A stretch of DNA of 6,577 nucleotides from Pseudomonadota bacterium. GTDB lineage: Bacteria; Pseudomonadota; Alphaproteobacteria; Acetobacterales; Acetobacteraceae. The stretch lies in contig JAKAZX010000231.1 of assembly GCA_021826485.1 (NCBI GenBank), positions 1 to 6,577 on the forward strand. The letters are read 5' to 3'. Numbering within the stretch: position 1 is the stretch's first letter; each line of letters begins with the position of its first letter. Below are positions 1 through 5,846 of the stretch, one piece after another. The position numbers were made by a program, and so were the translations under genes. The notes beneath the pieces were generated by a model. The model was not told the DNA's origin. It saw nothing but the letters and a program-made list of their open reading frames with translations, and did no database searches.

Positions 1-392
1 GCCGCGCCCGCGACGCCGCCGCCGGCAGCGCCGCCGCGGGGGCACACCGCGCCGACATGGCGCTGGCCGACGCCGCCACCGGCCTGCCCGCCGAACAGGC
101 CAGCACCGGCCAGCAGAAGGCGCTGCTGATCGGCGTGGTGCTGGGCCATGCCGCGCTGCTGGCCGAGGCGCGCGGCTTCGCGCCGCTGCTGCTGCTGGAC
201 GAGCCGACCGTGCATCTGGACGCGGCGCGCCGCGCGGCGCTGTTCGCGGCCCTGCTGCGGCTGCCCGCGCACGGCGTCCTGACCTCGGCCGATCGCGACA
301 CGTTCGCACCGCTGCGGGGGCAGGCGGAAGCCTTGCGCGTGGTGGCCGGCAGCCTCCTTCCGGACGCCGCATCCGATGTTGCGAATGCGTGA
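1..392 (+). CDS. recF: RecF DNA repair/recombination ATPase, C-terminal part (5' end outside window)
   Basis: RecF is a cytoplasmic SMC/ABC-like ATPase that binds gapped DNA and, with RecO and RecR, helps load RecA at stalled forks. Only about 130 C-terminal residues are present, read in the frame of positions 3-392 with a TGA stop at 390-392. The frame is open to the window edge. Visible motifs, in order, are GAHRAD just upstream of the ATG at 57, the ABC-type signature STGQQKALL, and a Walker B/D-loop segment LLLLDEPTVHLD. Together these match the RecF C-terminal half. The ATG at 57 is internal, not the start. The Walker B tail reads DEPT, closer to the generic ABC consensus than I remember for many RecF proteins. 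The gene directly precedes gyrB, the classic dnaA-dnaN-recF-gyrB order, which supports the call. The N-terminal Walker A region cannot be seen. Confidence 0.93.
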   Translation, partial: RARDAAAGSAAAGAHRADMALADAATGLPAEQASTGQQKALLIGVVLGHAALLAEARGFAPLLLLDEPTVHLDAARRAALFAALLRLPAHGVLTSADRDTFAPLRGQAEALRVVAGSLLPDAASDVANA

Positions 393-465
393 TCCCCCTG
401 TGGCAAACTCCGCAGAATTCCTATATGTTTCGTCATCCCGCACGCTTCTGGAGCATCCCGCCGGC
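393..465 (+). promoter_or_regulatory. recF-gyrB spacer with gyrB ribosome binding site and a possible promoter
   Basis: The 73-nt gap between the recF stop and the chosen gyrB start is relatively AT-rich for this window. CTATAT at 421-426 could be a -10 element, but no convincing -35 lies 16-18 nt upstream, so a promoter is only possible. GGAG at 450-453, about 12 nt before the ATG at 466, is the best Shine-Dalgarno candidate, although its spacing is long. gyrB may also be transcribed by read-through from recF. Confidence 0.3.
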
Positions 466-2898
466 ATGAGCGACAGCGCCACGCCACCGCCCGAATCCGA
501 TGCCTACGACGCGTCATCCATTTCCGTCCTGCGCGGGCTGGATGCGGTGCGCAAGCGCCCCGGCATGTATATCGGCGACACCGATGACGGCTCCGGCCTG
601 CATCACATGGCCTTCGAGATCATCGACAACGCGGTCGATGAGGCGCAGGCCGGCTTCGCCACGCGGGTCGAGCTGACGCTGAACGGCGACGGCAGCGTCA
701 CCGTGCGCGACGACGGCCGCGGCATCCCCACCGACATCCATGCCGAGGAAGGCGTCTCGGCCACCGAGGTGGTGCTGACGCGGCTGCATGCCGGCGGCAA
801 GTTCAACCAGAATTCCTACAAGGTTTCCGGCGGCCTGCATGGCGTCGGCGCGGCGGTGGTGAACGCGCTGTCGGAATGGATGGAAGTGCGCATCTGGCGC
901 GGCGGGCAGGAGCATTTCATCCGCTTCCGCCACGGCGATGCCGAGGCGCCGCTGCGCGTGGTCGGCCCGGCCGAGTGGCCAAGCGGCACCGAGGTGGTGT
1001 TCAAGCCGAGCCCCGCCACCTTCACCCGCACCGAGTTCGATTTCGCGGTGCTGGAACGCCGGCTGCGCGAACTCGCGTTCCTGAATTCCGGCCTGACCAT
1101 CGTGCTGCGCGACGAACGCCATCCGCCGGCGCAGGAATGCACCTTCCGCTACGACGGCGGGCTGGTCGCCTTCGTCGAATGGCTGGACCGCGCCAAGGTT
1201 GCGGTGTTCACGCCGCCGATCACCGTCAGCTCCGCCGACGGTCCGCACGGCATCCGCGTGGAGTTCGCACTGTCCTGGAACGACAGTTTCCACGAGACGA
1301 TGCTGTGCTTCACCAACAACATCCCGCAGCGCGACGGCGGCACGCATCTCGCCGGCTTCCGCCAGGCGCTGACCCGCGTGGTGACGAAATACGCTGAAGG
1401 GATGGGCAAGAAGGAGAACCTCGCGCTGGTCGGCGACGACATGCGCGAAGGCATGACGGCGGTGCTGTCGGTGAAGGTGCCGGACCCGAAATTCTCCTCC
1501 CAGACCAAGGAGAAGCTGGTCAGCAGCGAAGTGCAGCCGGTGGTGCAGGCGGTCGCCGCGGACGCCATCGCGCACTGGTTCGAGACGCATCCGAAGGAGG
1601 CGCGCGCCATCATCCAGAAGGTGATGGACGCCGCCGCGGCACGCGAGGCGGCGCGCAAGGCGCGCGAACTGACGCGGCGCAAGGGCGTGCTGGACGTGTC
1701 CACGCTGCCCGGCAAGCTCGCCGACTGCCAGGAGCGCGATCCGGCGCGGTCCGAACTGTTCATCGTCGAGGGCGATTCGGCCGGCGGCTCCGCCAAGCAG
1801 GGGCGCGACCGGCGCTTCCAGGCGATCCTGCCGCTGAAAGGCAAGATCCTGAATGTCGAGCGCGCGCGCTTCGACCGCATGCTGAGCAGCGCGGAGATCG
1901 GCACGCTGATCACCGCGCTTGGCACCGGCATCGGCCGCGCCGAACCCGACCAGGGCGGATTCGATGTCGCCAAGCTGCGCTACCAGCGCATCGTCATCAT
2001 GACCGACGCGGACGTGGACGGATCGCATATCCGCACCCTGCTGCTGACGTTCTTCTACCGCCAGATGCCGCAACTGATCGAACGCGGCTTCCTGTACATC
2101 GCCCAGCCGCCGTTGTACCGCGCCAAGCGCGGCAGCGACGAACGCTATCTGAAGGACGATGCGGCGCTGGAGCGCTTCCTGCTCGACAAGGCGCTGGGCG
2201 AAGCGCGGCTGATCTATGCGGACGGCCGCGCGCTGGAAGGCGACGAGCTGCGCGAGGAGGCGACGTGGCTGCGCGAAGCCACGCTGCGGCTGCGCCGGCT
2301 GACCACCGCCGCGCCGCTCGCGGTGGTGGAGCAGGCGGCGGTGGCCGGCGCGCTGACGCCGGACGCGGCGCAGGTCAACACGGTCGCGCAGACGCTGGTG
2401 CAGCGGCTGGACGCGATCTCCCTGCCGGCGGAGCGCGGCTGGGTGGTCTCCGGCGGCGCCAACGGCCTGACGCTCGCGCGCACCGTGCGCGGGGTCGCGG
2501 AGCGCCATCTGCTCGACACCGCGACGCTGCGCAGCGCCGAGGCGCGATGGCTTGCCGAGCGGCACGGCTGGCTCATGCAGCGCTTCGCCACACCCGCGAC
2601 GCTGCGGCTGGACGGGCAGGAGACGCAGGCCGACGGACCGGCGGCGGCATTCGAGCGCATCCTGGCGCATGGCCGCCGCGGCCTGACGGTGCAGCGCTTC
2701 AAGGGACTGGGCGAGATGAATCCCGACCAGTTGTGGAAGACCACGCTCGATCCCGCGGTGCGCACGCTGTTGCAGGTGAAGGTGGGCGATGCCGAGGATG
2801 CCGGTCAGGTGTTTGCGACGCTGATGGGCGACGTGGTGGAACCGCGGCGGGAGTTCATCGTCGGCAACGCCCTCAAAGTCGCCAATCTGGACGTGTAG
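466..2898 (+). CDS. gyrB: DNA gyrase subunit B (ATPase subunit)
   Basis: GyrB is the ATPase and TOPRIM subunit of gyrase (GyrA2GyrB2), which introduces negative supercoils. The product is 810 residues, close to the roughly 800 of Gram-negative GyrB. The GHKL ATPase domain shows EIIDNAVDE (E51, N55), DDGRGIP (D82) and GGLHGVG (122-128). The transducer domain has the QTK loop (346-348). The TOPRIM domain shows EGDSAGG (435-441) and DADVD (514-518), with QRFKGLGEMNP near 743-753. Residues of about 576-743 form the insertion seen in Gram-negative GyrB. By eye, R145 (E. coli R136) and the quinolone-region D437 and K458-equivalents are wild type. The ATG at 466 is chosen because GyrB similarity begins soon after it. 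The frame is also open from an ATG at 376, but that would overlap recF and add 30 unrelated residues. ParE is unlikely given the length and the recF neighbour. The stop is 2 nt before glk. Confidence 0.97.
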   Translation: MSDSATPPPESDAYDASSISVLRGLDAVRKRPGMYIGDTDDGSGLHHMAFEIIDNAVDEAQAGFATRVELTLNGDGSVTVRDDGRGIPTDIHAEEGVSATEVVLTRLHAGGKFNQNSYKVSGGLHGVGAAVVNALSEWMEVRIWRGGQEHFIRFRHGDAEAPLRVVGPAEWPSGTEVVFKPSPATFTRTEFDFAVLERRLRELAFLNSGLTIVLRDERHPPAQECTFRYDGGLVAFVEWLDRAKVAVFTPPITVSSADGPHGIRVEFALSWNDSFHETMLCFTNNIPQRDGGTHLAGFRQALTRVVTKYAEGMGKKENLALVGDDMREGMTAVLSVKVPDPKFSSQTKEKLVSSEVQPVVQAVAADAIAHWFETHPKEARAIIQKVMDAAAAREAARKARELTRRKGVLDVSTLPGKLADCQERDPARSELFIVEGDSAGGSAKQGRDRRFQAILPLKGKILNVERARFDRMLSSAEIGTLITALGTGIGRAEPDQGGFDVAKLRYQRIVIMTDADVDGSHIRTLLLTFFYRQMPQLIERGFLYIAQPPLYRAKRGSDERYLKDDAALERFLLDKALGEARLIYADGRALEGDELREEATWLREATLRLRRLTTAAPLAVVEQAAVAGALTPDAAQVNTVAQTLVQRLDAISLPAERGWVVSGGANGLTLARTVRGVAERHLLDTATLRSAEARWLAERHGWLMQRFATPATLRLDGQETQADGPAAAFERILAHGRRGLTVQRFKGLGEMNPDQLWKTTLDPAVRTLLQVKVGDAEDAGQVFATLMGDVVEPRREFIVGNALKVANLDV

Positions 2899-2900
2899 CG

Positions 2901-3845
2901 ATGGCAGGCGCGGCGAAGCTGATCGCGGATATCGGCGGCACCAACGCCCGCTTCGCGCTGGCGCAGGACGGCAGGATTTCCCACCTGACCGTGCTGCCGA
3001 CCGGAAAATACCCGACCTTGCAGGCGGCAGCGAAGGATTTTCTCGGCGGCCTGCCGGGCGACATGAAAGTGACGCGCGGCGCCGTCGATATCGCCGGGCC
3101 GGTCACCGGCGATCGCGTGCAACTGACCAACAGCGGCTGGTCGTTCTCGATCGCCGAGGCAAAGGCCCAGCTCGGCTTCGACGACCTGCAGGTGGTCAAC
3201 GATTTTGCCGCGGCGGCGCTGGGGATTCCACTGCTCGGCAGCGACGAGTATATCGCGGTCGGCGGCGGGACGGCGGTGGCGCAGGGGCCGATCGGCGTGA
3301 TCGGGCCGGGCACCGGCCTCGGCGTCGCCGGCCTCATCCACGCGGATGGACGCTGGGTGGTGCTGCCGGGCGAGGGCGGGCACGGCACCATGCCGCCGGC
3401 AACGCGGGAGGAGGGGGCGATCCTCGACATCCTGCGCGACCGCTTCGGCCATGTCTCGGCGGAGCGCGTGCTGTCCGGCCACGGGTTGCAGAACCTGCAT
3501 CAGGCGCTGGCGCAGCGGCAGGGCGCGCCGGCGGCGGCGATCACCGATCACGAGATCACCGCCGCGGCGCTGTCCGGCAGCGATCCGCTCAGTGCGCGCG
3601 TGCTCGACCTGTTCTGCGAGATGCTCGGCACCGTCGCCGGCAACCTGGCGATGACGCTGGGCTGCACCGGCGGCGTCTATCTGATCGGCGGCATTCTGCC
3701 GCGCTTCGCCGAACGCTTCGCCGCCTCCGGCTTCCGCGCGCGGTTCGAGAGCAAGGGGCGTTTCGCCGGCTACATGCGCGCCATTCCGACCTTCCTGGTG
3801 ACGCATGAGAACCCGGCCATGCTCGGCCTTGCCGGGATGGAATGA
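2901..3845 (+). CDS. glk: Glucokinase (Glk family)
   Basis: This cytoplasmic kinase phosphorylates glucose to glucose-6-phosphate with ATP, feeding Entner-Doudoroff or pentose phosphate metabolism. The product is 314 residues, the usual length for the bacterial Glk family (PF02685) rather than the ROK group. It has the N-terminal phosphate-binding DIGGTNARFAL (D10-N15), VVNDFAA with catalytic-base Asp D101 (E. coli D100), GPGTGLGVA (135-143), and LPGEGGH with E158 and H161 as sugar-binding residues. GGVYLIGGILPRF and a C-terminal FLVTHENPAMLGLAG are also typical. The ATG at 2901 is used because the DIGGTN motif starts nine residues later. The frame is open far upstream only as a shadow through gyrB. 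There is no clear Shine-Dalgarno sequence and only 2 nt separate it from the gyrB stop, suggesting translational coupling. Its TGA stop overlaps the ATG of pyrE. Confidence 0.95.
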   Translation: MAGAAKLIADIGGTNARFALAQDGRISHLTVLPTGKYPTLQAAAKDFLGGLPGDMKVTRGAVDIAGPVTGDRVQLTNSGWSFSIAEAKAQLGFDDLQVVNDFAAAALGIPLLGSDEYIAVGGGTAVAQGPIGVIGPGTGLGVAGLIHADGRWVVLPGEGGHGTMPPATREEGAILDILRDRFGHVSAERVLSGHGLQNLHQALAQRQGAPAAAITDHEITAAALSGSDPLSARVLDLFCEMLGTVAGNLAMTLGCTGGVYLIGGILPRFAERFAASGFRARFESKGRFAGYMRAIPTFLVTHENPAMLGLAGME

Positions 3846-4582
3846 CGGGGGCGCCGATGACCAAGCTGCACACGACCGACTGGGATCGCGACGCGGCGCT
3901 GACCACGGCGCGCATCCTGCTGGAGATCAAGGCGGTGAATTTCCGCCCCGCCGAGCCGTTCACCTTCACCTCCGGCTGGAAATCGCCGGTCTATATCGAC
4001 TGCCGCCGCATCATCTATTTCCCGCGCGCGCGCACGCGCATCTGCGAACTGGCGGTGGAGAAGATCGGCCGCCATGTCGGGCTGGAGAGCATCGAGGTGG
4101 TGGCGGGCGGCGAAACCGCGGGCATTCCCTTCGCCGCCTGGATCGCCGACCGGATGCACCTGCCGATGGCCTATGTCCGCAAGCAGGCCAAGGGGTTCGG
4201 CCGCAACGCGTTGATCGAGGGCGACGTGCCGGAAGGCCGGCGCACCCTGCTGGTCGAGGACCTGACGACGGACGGGCAGAGCAAGGTGCGCTTCGCGACC
4301 GCGCTGCGCGAGGCCGGCGCGATCGTCGATCACGCCTTCGTCGTGTTCTTCTACGGCGTGTTTCCCGGCAGCTTCGAGACGCTCGCCCGCATGCAGGTCG
4401 GGCTGCACCATCTCTGCACCTGGTGGGACGTGCTGGAAGCCTGCCGCGACCGGCCGTATTTCGACGATGCGGCGCTGGCCGAGGTGCGGCGCTTCCTGGA
4501 AAACCCGGTCGCGTGGTCGGCGGCGCATGGCGGGGTCGCCAGCGCCGAGGAAGCGGCGGCGCGCAAGGGCGGCGAGGGGTAG
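3842..4582 (+). CDS. pyrE: Orotate phosphoribosyltransferase
   Basis: PyrE transfers the ribose-5-phosphate of PRPP to orotate, giving orotidine 5'-monophosphate in de novo UMP synthesis. It is a cytoplasmic enzyme, usually a dimer. The product is 246 residues from ATG 3842, somewhat longer than the roughly 213-residue enterobacterial form. The orotate-binding region reads FTFTSGWKSPVYIDCRRI. RKQAK (113-117) matches the conserved Arg/Lys set on the flexible loop, and LLVEDLTTDGQS (E139-D140 pair, then TTDG) is the PRPP-binding signature. The ATG at 3842 overlaps the glk stop as ATGA, a coupling arrangement. A second ATG at 3857 would give 241 residues and begin MTKLHTTDW, and I cannot exclude it. 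The last 20 or so residues are Ala/Glu/Gly-rich and probably a disordered tail. The TTDG wording is a variant of the common TTGG form, not evidence of inactivity. Confidence 0.94.
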   Translation: MTGAPMTKLHTTDWDRDAALTTARILLEIKAVNFRPAEPFTFTSGWKSPVYIDCRRIIYFPRARTRICELAVEKIGRHVGLESIEVVAGGETAGIPFAAWIADRMHLPMAYVRKQAKGFGRNALIEGDVPEGRRTLLVEDLTTDGQSKVRFATALREAGAIVDHAFVVFFYGVFPGSFETLARMQVGLHHLCTWWDVLEACRDRPYFDDAALAEVRRFLENPVAWSAAHGGVASAEEAAARKGGEG

Positions 4583-4620
4583 CGCGGCGGCGGCTATTTC
4601 CGCCGGCGCAGCCGCCGCGC
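4582..4620. terminator. GC-rich hairpin at the pyrE convergence point (possible bidirectional terminator)
   Basis: Two alternative dyads are visible. CGGCGG (4588-4593) pairs with CCGCCG (4600-4605) around a 6-nt loop. GCGCGGCGGC (4582-4591) pairs perfectly with GCCGCCGCGC (4611-4620) around a 19-nt loop. The structures span the 11-nt gap between the convergent stop codons of pyrE and the small minus-strand gene and run into the latter. There is no T-run on either strand, so this is not a canonical intrinsic terminator. Such dyads also arise easily in GC-rich DNA. Confidence 0.35.
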
Positions 4621-4875
4621 GTTGACGGTGGCGCGGCGGTGCCACGGCGCCAGCAGCGCATCGAAGCCGGCCAGCCCGCCCGAGGCGAAGATCGCCATCG
4701 CCGAGCTTTGCGCCGCCGCCAGCTTCTCCAGCACCATGCGCTGGTATTCCAGCGGCGAGCACTGGTTGAACGCCATCATCAGCCCGCGCCGCGCGATCAC
4801 CTCGGTGGAGGCGAGGGCGAGTTCGGCGGCCATCAGCGGCAGGGCGGGGGTGCGGCGGCGGGTGCGATGTGACAT
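4594..4875 (-). CDS. Small basic protein of unknown function (loosely phasin-like)
   Basis: I cannot assign a function. From the ATG at 4875-4873 the product is 93 residues. It starts with a basic SHRTRRR stretch, followed by a long alanine-rich, probably helical segment (MAAELALASTEVIARR) and then NQCSPLEYQRMVLEKLAAAQ. It ends with the basic tail WHRRATVNARRLRRRK. This layout recalls small alphaproteobacterial proteins annotated as phasin-like or hypothetical, which is family memory and not a search result. A GTG at 4905 would add ten residues without better support. I see no signal peptide or membrane segment. A coding reading is favoured by the plausible amphipathic composition and by its fit on the minus strand behind the DUF3309-like gene, 63 nt downstream of that stop. 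No clear Shine-Dalgarno precedes the start. It converges with pyrE, with stops 11 nt apart. Confidence 0.62.
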   Translation of the reverse strand: MSHRTRRRTPALPLMAAELALASTEVIARRGLMMAFNQCSPLEYQRMVLEKLAAAQSSAMAIFASGGLAGFDALLAPWHRRATVNARRLRRRK

Positions 4876-4887
4876 GTCTGCGACATG
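4873..4887. repeat. Inverted repeat over the start codon of the small minus-strand gene
   Basis: CATGTC (4873-4878) and GACATG (4882-4887) are perfect inverted repeats separated by TGC. The minus-strand start codon lies inside one arm. GACATGTC at 4871-4878 is itself palindromic. The dyad could fold in the mRNA or bind a protein, but it could also be chance, since it is short. Confidence 0.3.
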
Positions 4888-4938
4888 GCGCGCAGCGGCC
4901 GGCACGGCAAGGGCGGCCGCGTCACAAGCTTCGGCATC

Positions 4939-5127
4939 TCAGTAGCGATGGCGGGCGAACAGCAGCAGCAGCACGATGATCAGCAGGACGATGCCGAGGC
5001 CGCCGCCGCCCCAGCCGCTGCGCGGCCCGTCGTAATAGCCGTTGCCGTACCAGCCGCGCCGGTAGCCGCTGTGGCCGAAACCGCCCAGCGCCAGGACGAT
5101 CAGCACGATCACCAGAATGGTCAGCAT
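4939..5127 (-). CDS. DUF3309-like small hydrophobic protein
   Basis: The product is 62 residues. A hydrophobic N-terminal segment (residues 1-16, rich in Leu/Ile/Val) is followed by a Gly/Tyr/Trp/Arg-rich middle (17-42) and a second hydrophobic segment (43-58) ending in ARHRY. This two-helix pattern with a GGLGIVLLI-type second helix resembles DUF3309 proteins, short predicted membrane proteins common in alphaproteobacteria with no known function. The assignment is by recognition, not search. The ATG at 5127-5125 is preceded by GGGGG (5137-5133) at 5-nt spacing, which could serve as the ribosome binding site. CAG repeats near 4963-4975 on the plus strand are simply the leucine codons of the second helix. 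The gene is followed on the same strand by the small basic protein. It probably sits in the inner membrane, by inference. Confidence 0.75.
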   Translation of the reverse strand: MLTILVIVLIVLALGGFGHSGYRRGWYGNGYYDGPRSGWGGGGLGIVLLIIVLLLLFARHRY

Positions 5128-5224
5128 CGCAGCCCCCGCAGATGATTGCGGGCAGCCAACGCCCGTGCTGCGGAGGAGTTGAGCCTCGTGCGATCCGGCG
5201 GCGGCGGGCGCTGAAGTGGGCCGG
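5128..5224 (-). promoter_or_regulatory. Spacer between brnA and the DUF3309-like gene, with a leader hairpin
   Basis: This 97-nt gap holds no gene. CCCGCA (5135-5140) and TGCGGG (5147-5152) form a 6-bp stem with a 6-nt loop just before the DUF3309-like start. One arm includes three of the five Gs of its likely ribosome binding site. There is no T-run, so a brnTA terminator here is not supported. I could not pick out a convincing promoter. Confidence 0.35.
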
Positions 5225-5506
5225 TCAGCCGGTGCGGCGCTGCTGCCCCTGCCCGGCCAGCCAAGCCTTCAGGGCGGCGTTGGCGCGTGTCTGCCAGCCG
5301 GGGCCGGTACGCCGCAGCCCGGTCAGCACATCGGCATCGAGGCGCAACGTGACCTGCCGCTTCGGCGAAGGGGAGGGCGGTCGGCCGCGGCGGATCAGCT
5401 TCGGCCCGTCGAAGATGTCGGCCCGCGCGAAGAACGCGTCCGTCAACTCCGGCGCGTCATCGGGATCGGTCCAGGGCTTCCGCCCAACGTCTTGCTTCCT
5501 CGGCAT
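5225..5506 (-). CDS. brnA: BrnA antitoxin of a type II BrnT/BrnA system
   Basis: BrnA neutralises the BrnT ribonuclease by direct binding, and in studied systems the complex represses its own promoter. The product is 93 residues. Residues 12-42 (PWTDPDDAPELTDAFFARAD, then IRRGRPP at 38-44) form the BrnT-binding N-terminal part typical of this subtype. Residues 49-84 form the DNA-binding ribbon-helix-helix region, with QVTLRLDADVL as strand and first helix and GPGWQTRANAALKAWL as the second helix. The ATG at 5506-5504 is supported by GAGGT at 5517-5513, seven nt upstream of the start codon and well placed. The start lies inside the end of brnT, overlapping it by 50 nt, so the two genes are surely co-transcribed. 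The stop is TGA at 5227-5225. The order is toxin first and antitoxin second, as is usual for brnTA. I see no missing segment. Confidence 0.92.
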   Translation of the reverse strand: MPRKQDVGRKPWTDPDDAPELTDAFFARADIFDGPKLIRRGRPPSPSPKRQVTLRLDADVLTGLRRTGPGWQTRANAALKAWLAGQGQQRRTG

Positions 5507-5738
5507 GGCCGTACCTCATCGAAATCACCCGCCGCGCCCCGCCGCGTGGCGTCCAGACGATCACCACGAAGCGGTCCAGCAGATAGCCGCCCGTAATGTA
5601 GCGCCGCTCACCGTAGTCCCGCCGCTCGTCCGGTCCGGTGGCGTGTGGCCCAGCGAACACGAGGGCCGCATCCGCGAAATCGAGGCCGCGATCCGCAAGC
5701 GTCGCCGCCCGTTTGGCGGGATCGAACGTGATGCGCAC
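5457..5738 (-). CDS. brnT: BrnT toxin (RelE-like ribonuclease) of a type II system
   Basis: BrnT-family toxins are small RelE-fold ribonucleases that block translation until bound by BrnA. The product from the GTG at 5738-5736 is 93 residues, the normal family size. It opens RITFDPAKRAATLADRGLDF, the standard BrnT N-terminus (FDPxK followed by a helix and GLDF). ERRYITGGYLLDRFVVIVW follows at about 44-62 as core strands, then RRVISMRYGHAEEARRW (69-85) as the terminal strand and helix. A longer GTG start at 5786 exists, but the family N-terminus begins at 5738. The gene has no Shine-Dalgarno before its GTG. A candidate promoter would place the transcription start at the GTG itself. It overlaps brnA by 50 nt. 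It lies 108 nt downstream of the 3' end of a tRNA-Thr gene on the same strand. The toxin appears intact. Confidence 0.91.
   Translation of the reverse strand: MRITFDPAKRAATLADRGLDFADAALVFAGPHATGPDERRDYGERRYITGGYLLDRFVVIVWTPRGGARRVISMRYGHAEEARRWAEALDRSR
5513..5517 (-). promoter_or_regulatory. Ribosome binding site of brnA
   Basis: On the minus strand GAGGT lies within the brnT coding region about 6-7 nt before the brnA ATG. It fixes the brnA start and predicts independent, efficient antitoxin initiation from the shared transcript. Confidence 0.65.
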
Positions 5739-5773
5739 GACTTTAATGTAGCTACGGAAAAGCGCCCGCGCAA
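5739..5773 (-). promoter_or_regulatory. Candidate brnTA promoter with an overlapping palindrome
   Basis: On the minus strand TTGCGC (5773-5768) and TACATT (5750-5745) are separated by exactly 17 nt, a plausible sigma70-type pair with weak hexamers. The perfect 8-bp palindrome GTAGCTAC (5748-5755) overlaps the -10, with outer TTT/AAA symmetry at 5742-5744 and 5759-5761. It is a candidate BrnA operator, since ribbon-helix-helix antitoxins bind such dyads at their own promoter. The usual spacing would put +1 at about 5738, the first base of the brnT GTG. Confidence 0.42.
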
Positions 5774-5846
5774 GCCGCTGCGGCACGATCCCGTCATCGC
5801 GACGAGACGGTCAGGTCCACGAAAGCTGAAAGGCTTGGGGGAAGCA

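Noticed and set aside
376..465. An upstream in-frame ATG that would extend gyrB by 30 residues
   Set aside because: The added residues do not resemble a GyrB N-terminus and would overlap the end of recF. The ATG at 466 fits family length and has a GGAG upstream.
514..2670. A 718-codon open frame on the minus strand opposite gyrB
   Set aside because: It mirrors the gyrB codons in very GC-rich DNA. Its translation is Arg/Ala/His/Gln-rich with no recognisable motif, while the plus-strand frame carries every GyrB signature.
2265..2900. An open frame fused to the N-terminus of glk
   Set aside because: This is a shadow frame through gyrB that happens to lack stops. Its low-complexity Arg/Ala/Gly sequence is not glucokinase, and family similarity starts at 2901.
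3805..4872. A 355-codon plus-strand frame overlapping pyrE and the small minus-strand gene
   Set aside because: It is out of frame with pyrE, Arg/Gly-rich and motif-free, so a GC-driven shadow.
4622..5145. Plus-strand frames opposite the two small genes, including a glutamine run
   Set aside because: The glutamine run comes from CAG repeats that encode the leucine-rich helix of the DUF3309-like protein on the other strand.
5822..5846. Short dyads after the tRNA (AAGC/GCTT type) as a terminator
   Set aside because: Stems are only 4 bp and no T-run follows, so they cannot be told from chance.
5128..5846. A duplicated tRNA 3' end as an attachment site
   Set aside because: I looked for a second copy of the T-arm/acceptor sequence near brnTA and found only short GCTGCTG matches, which are expected in this composition.
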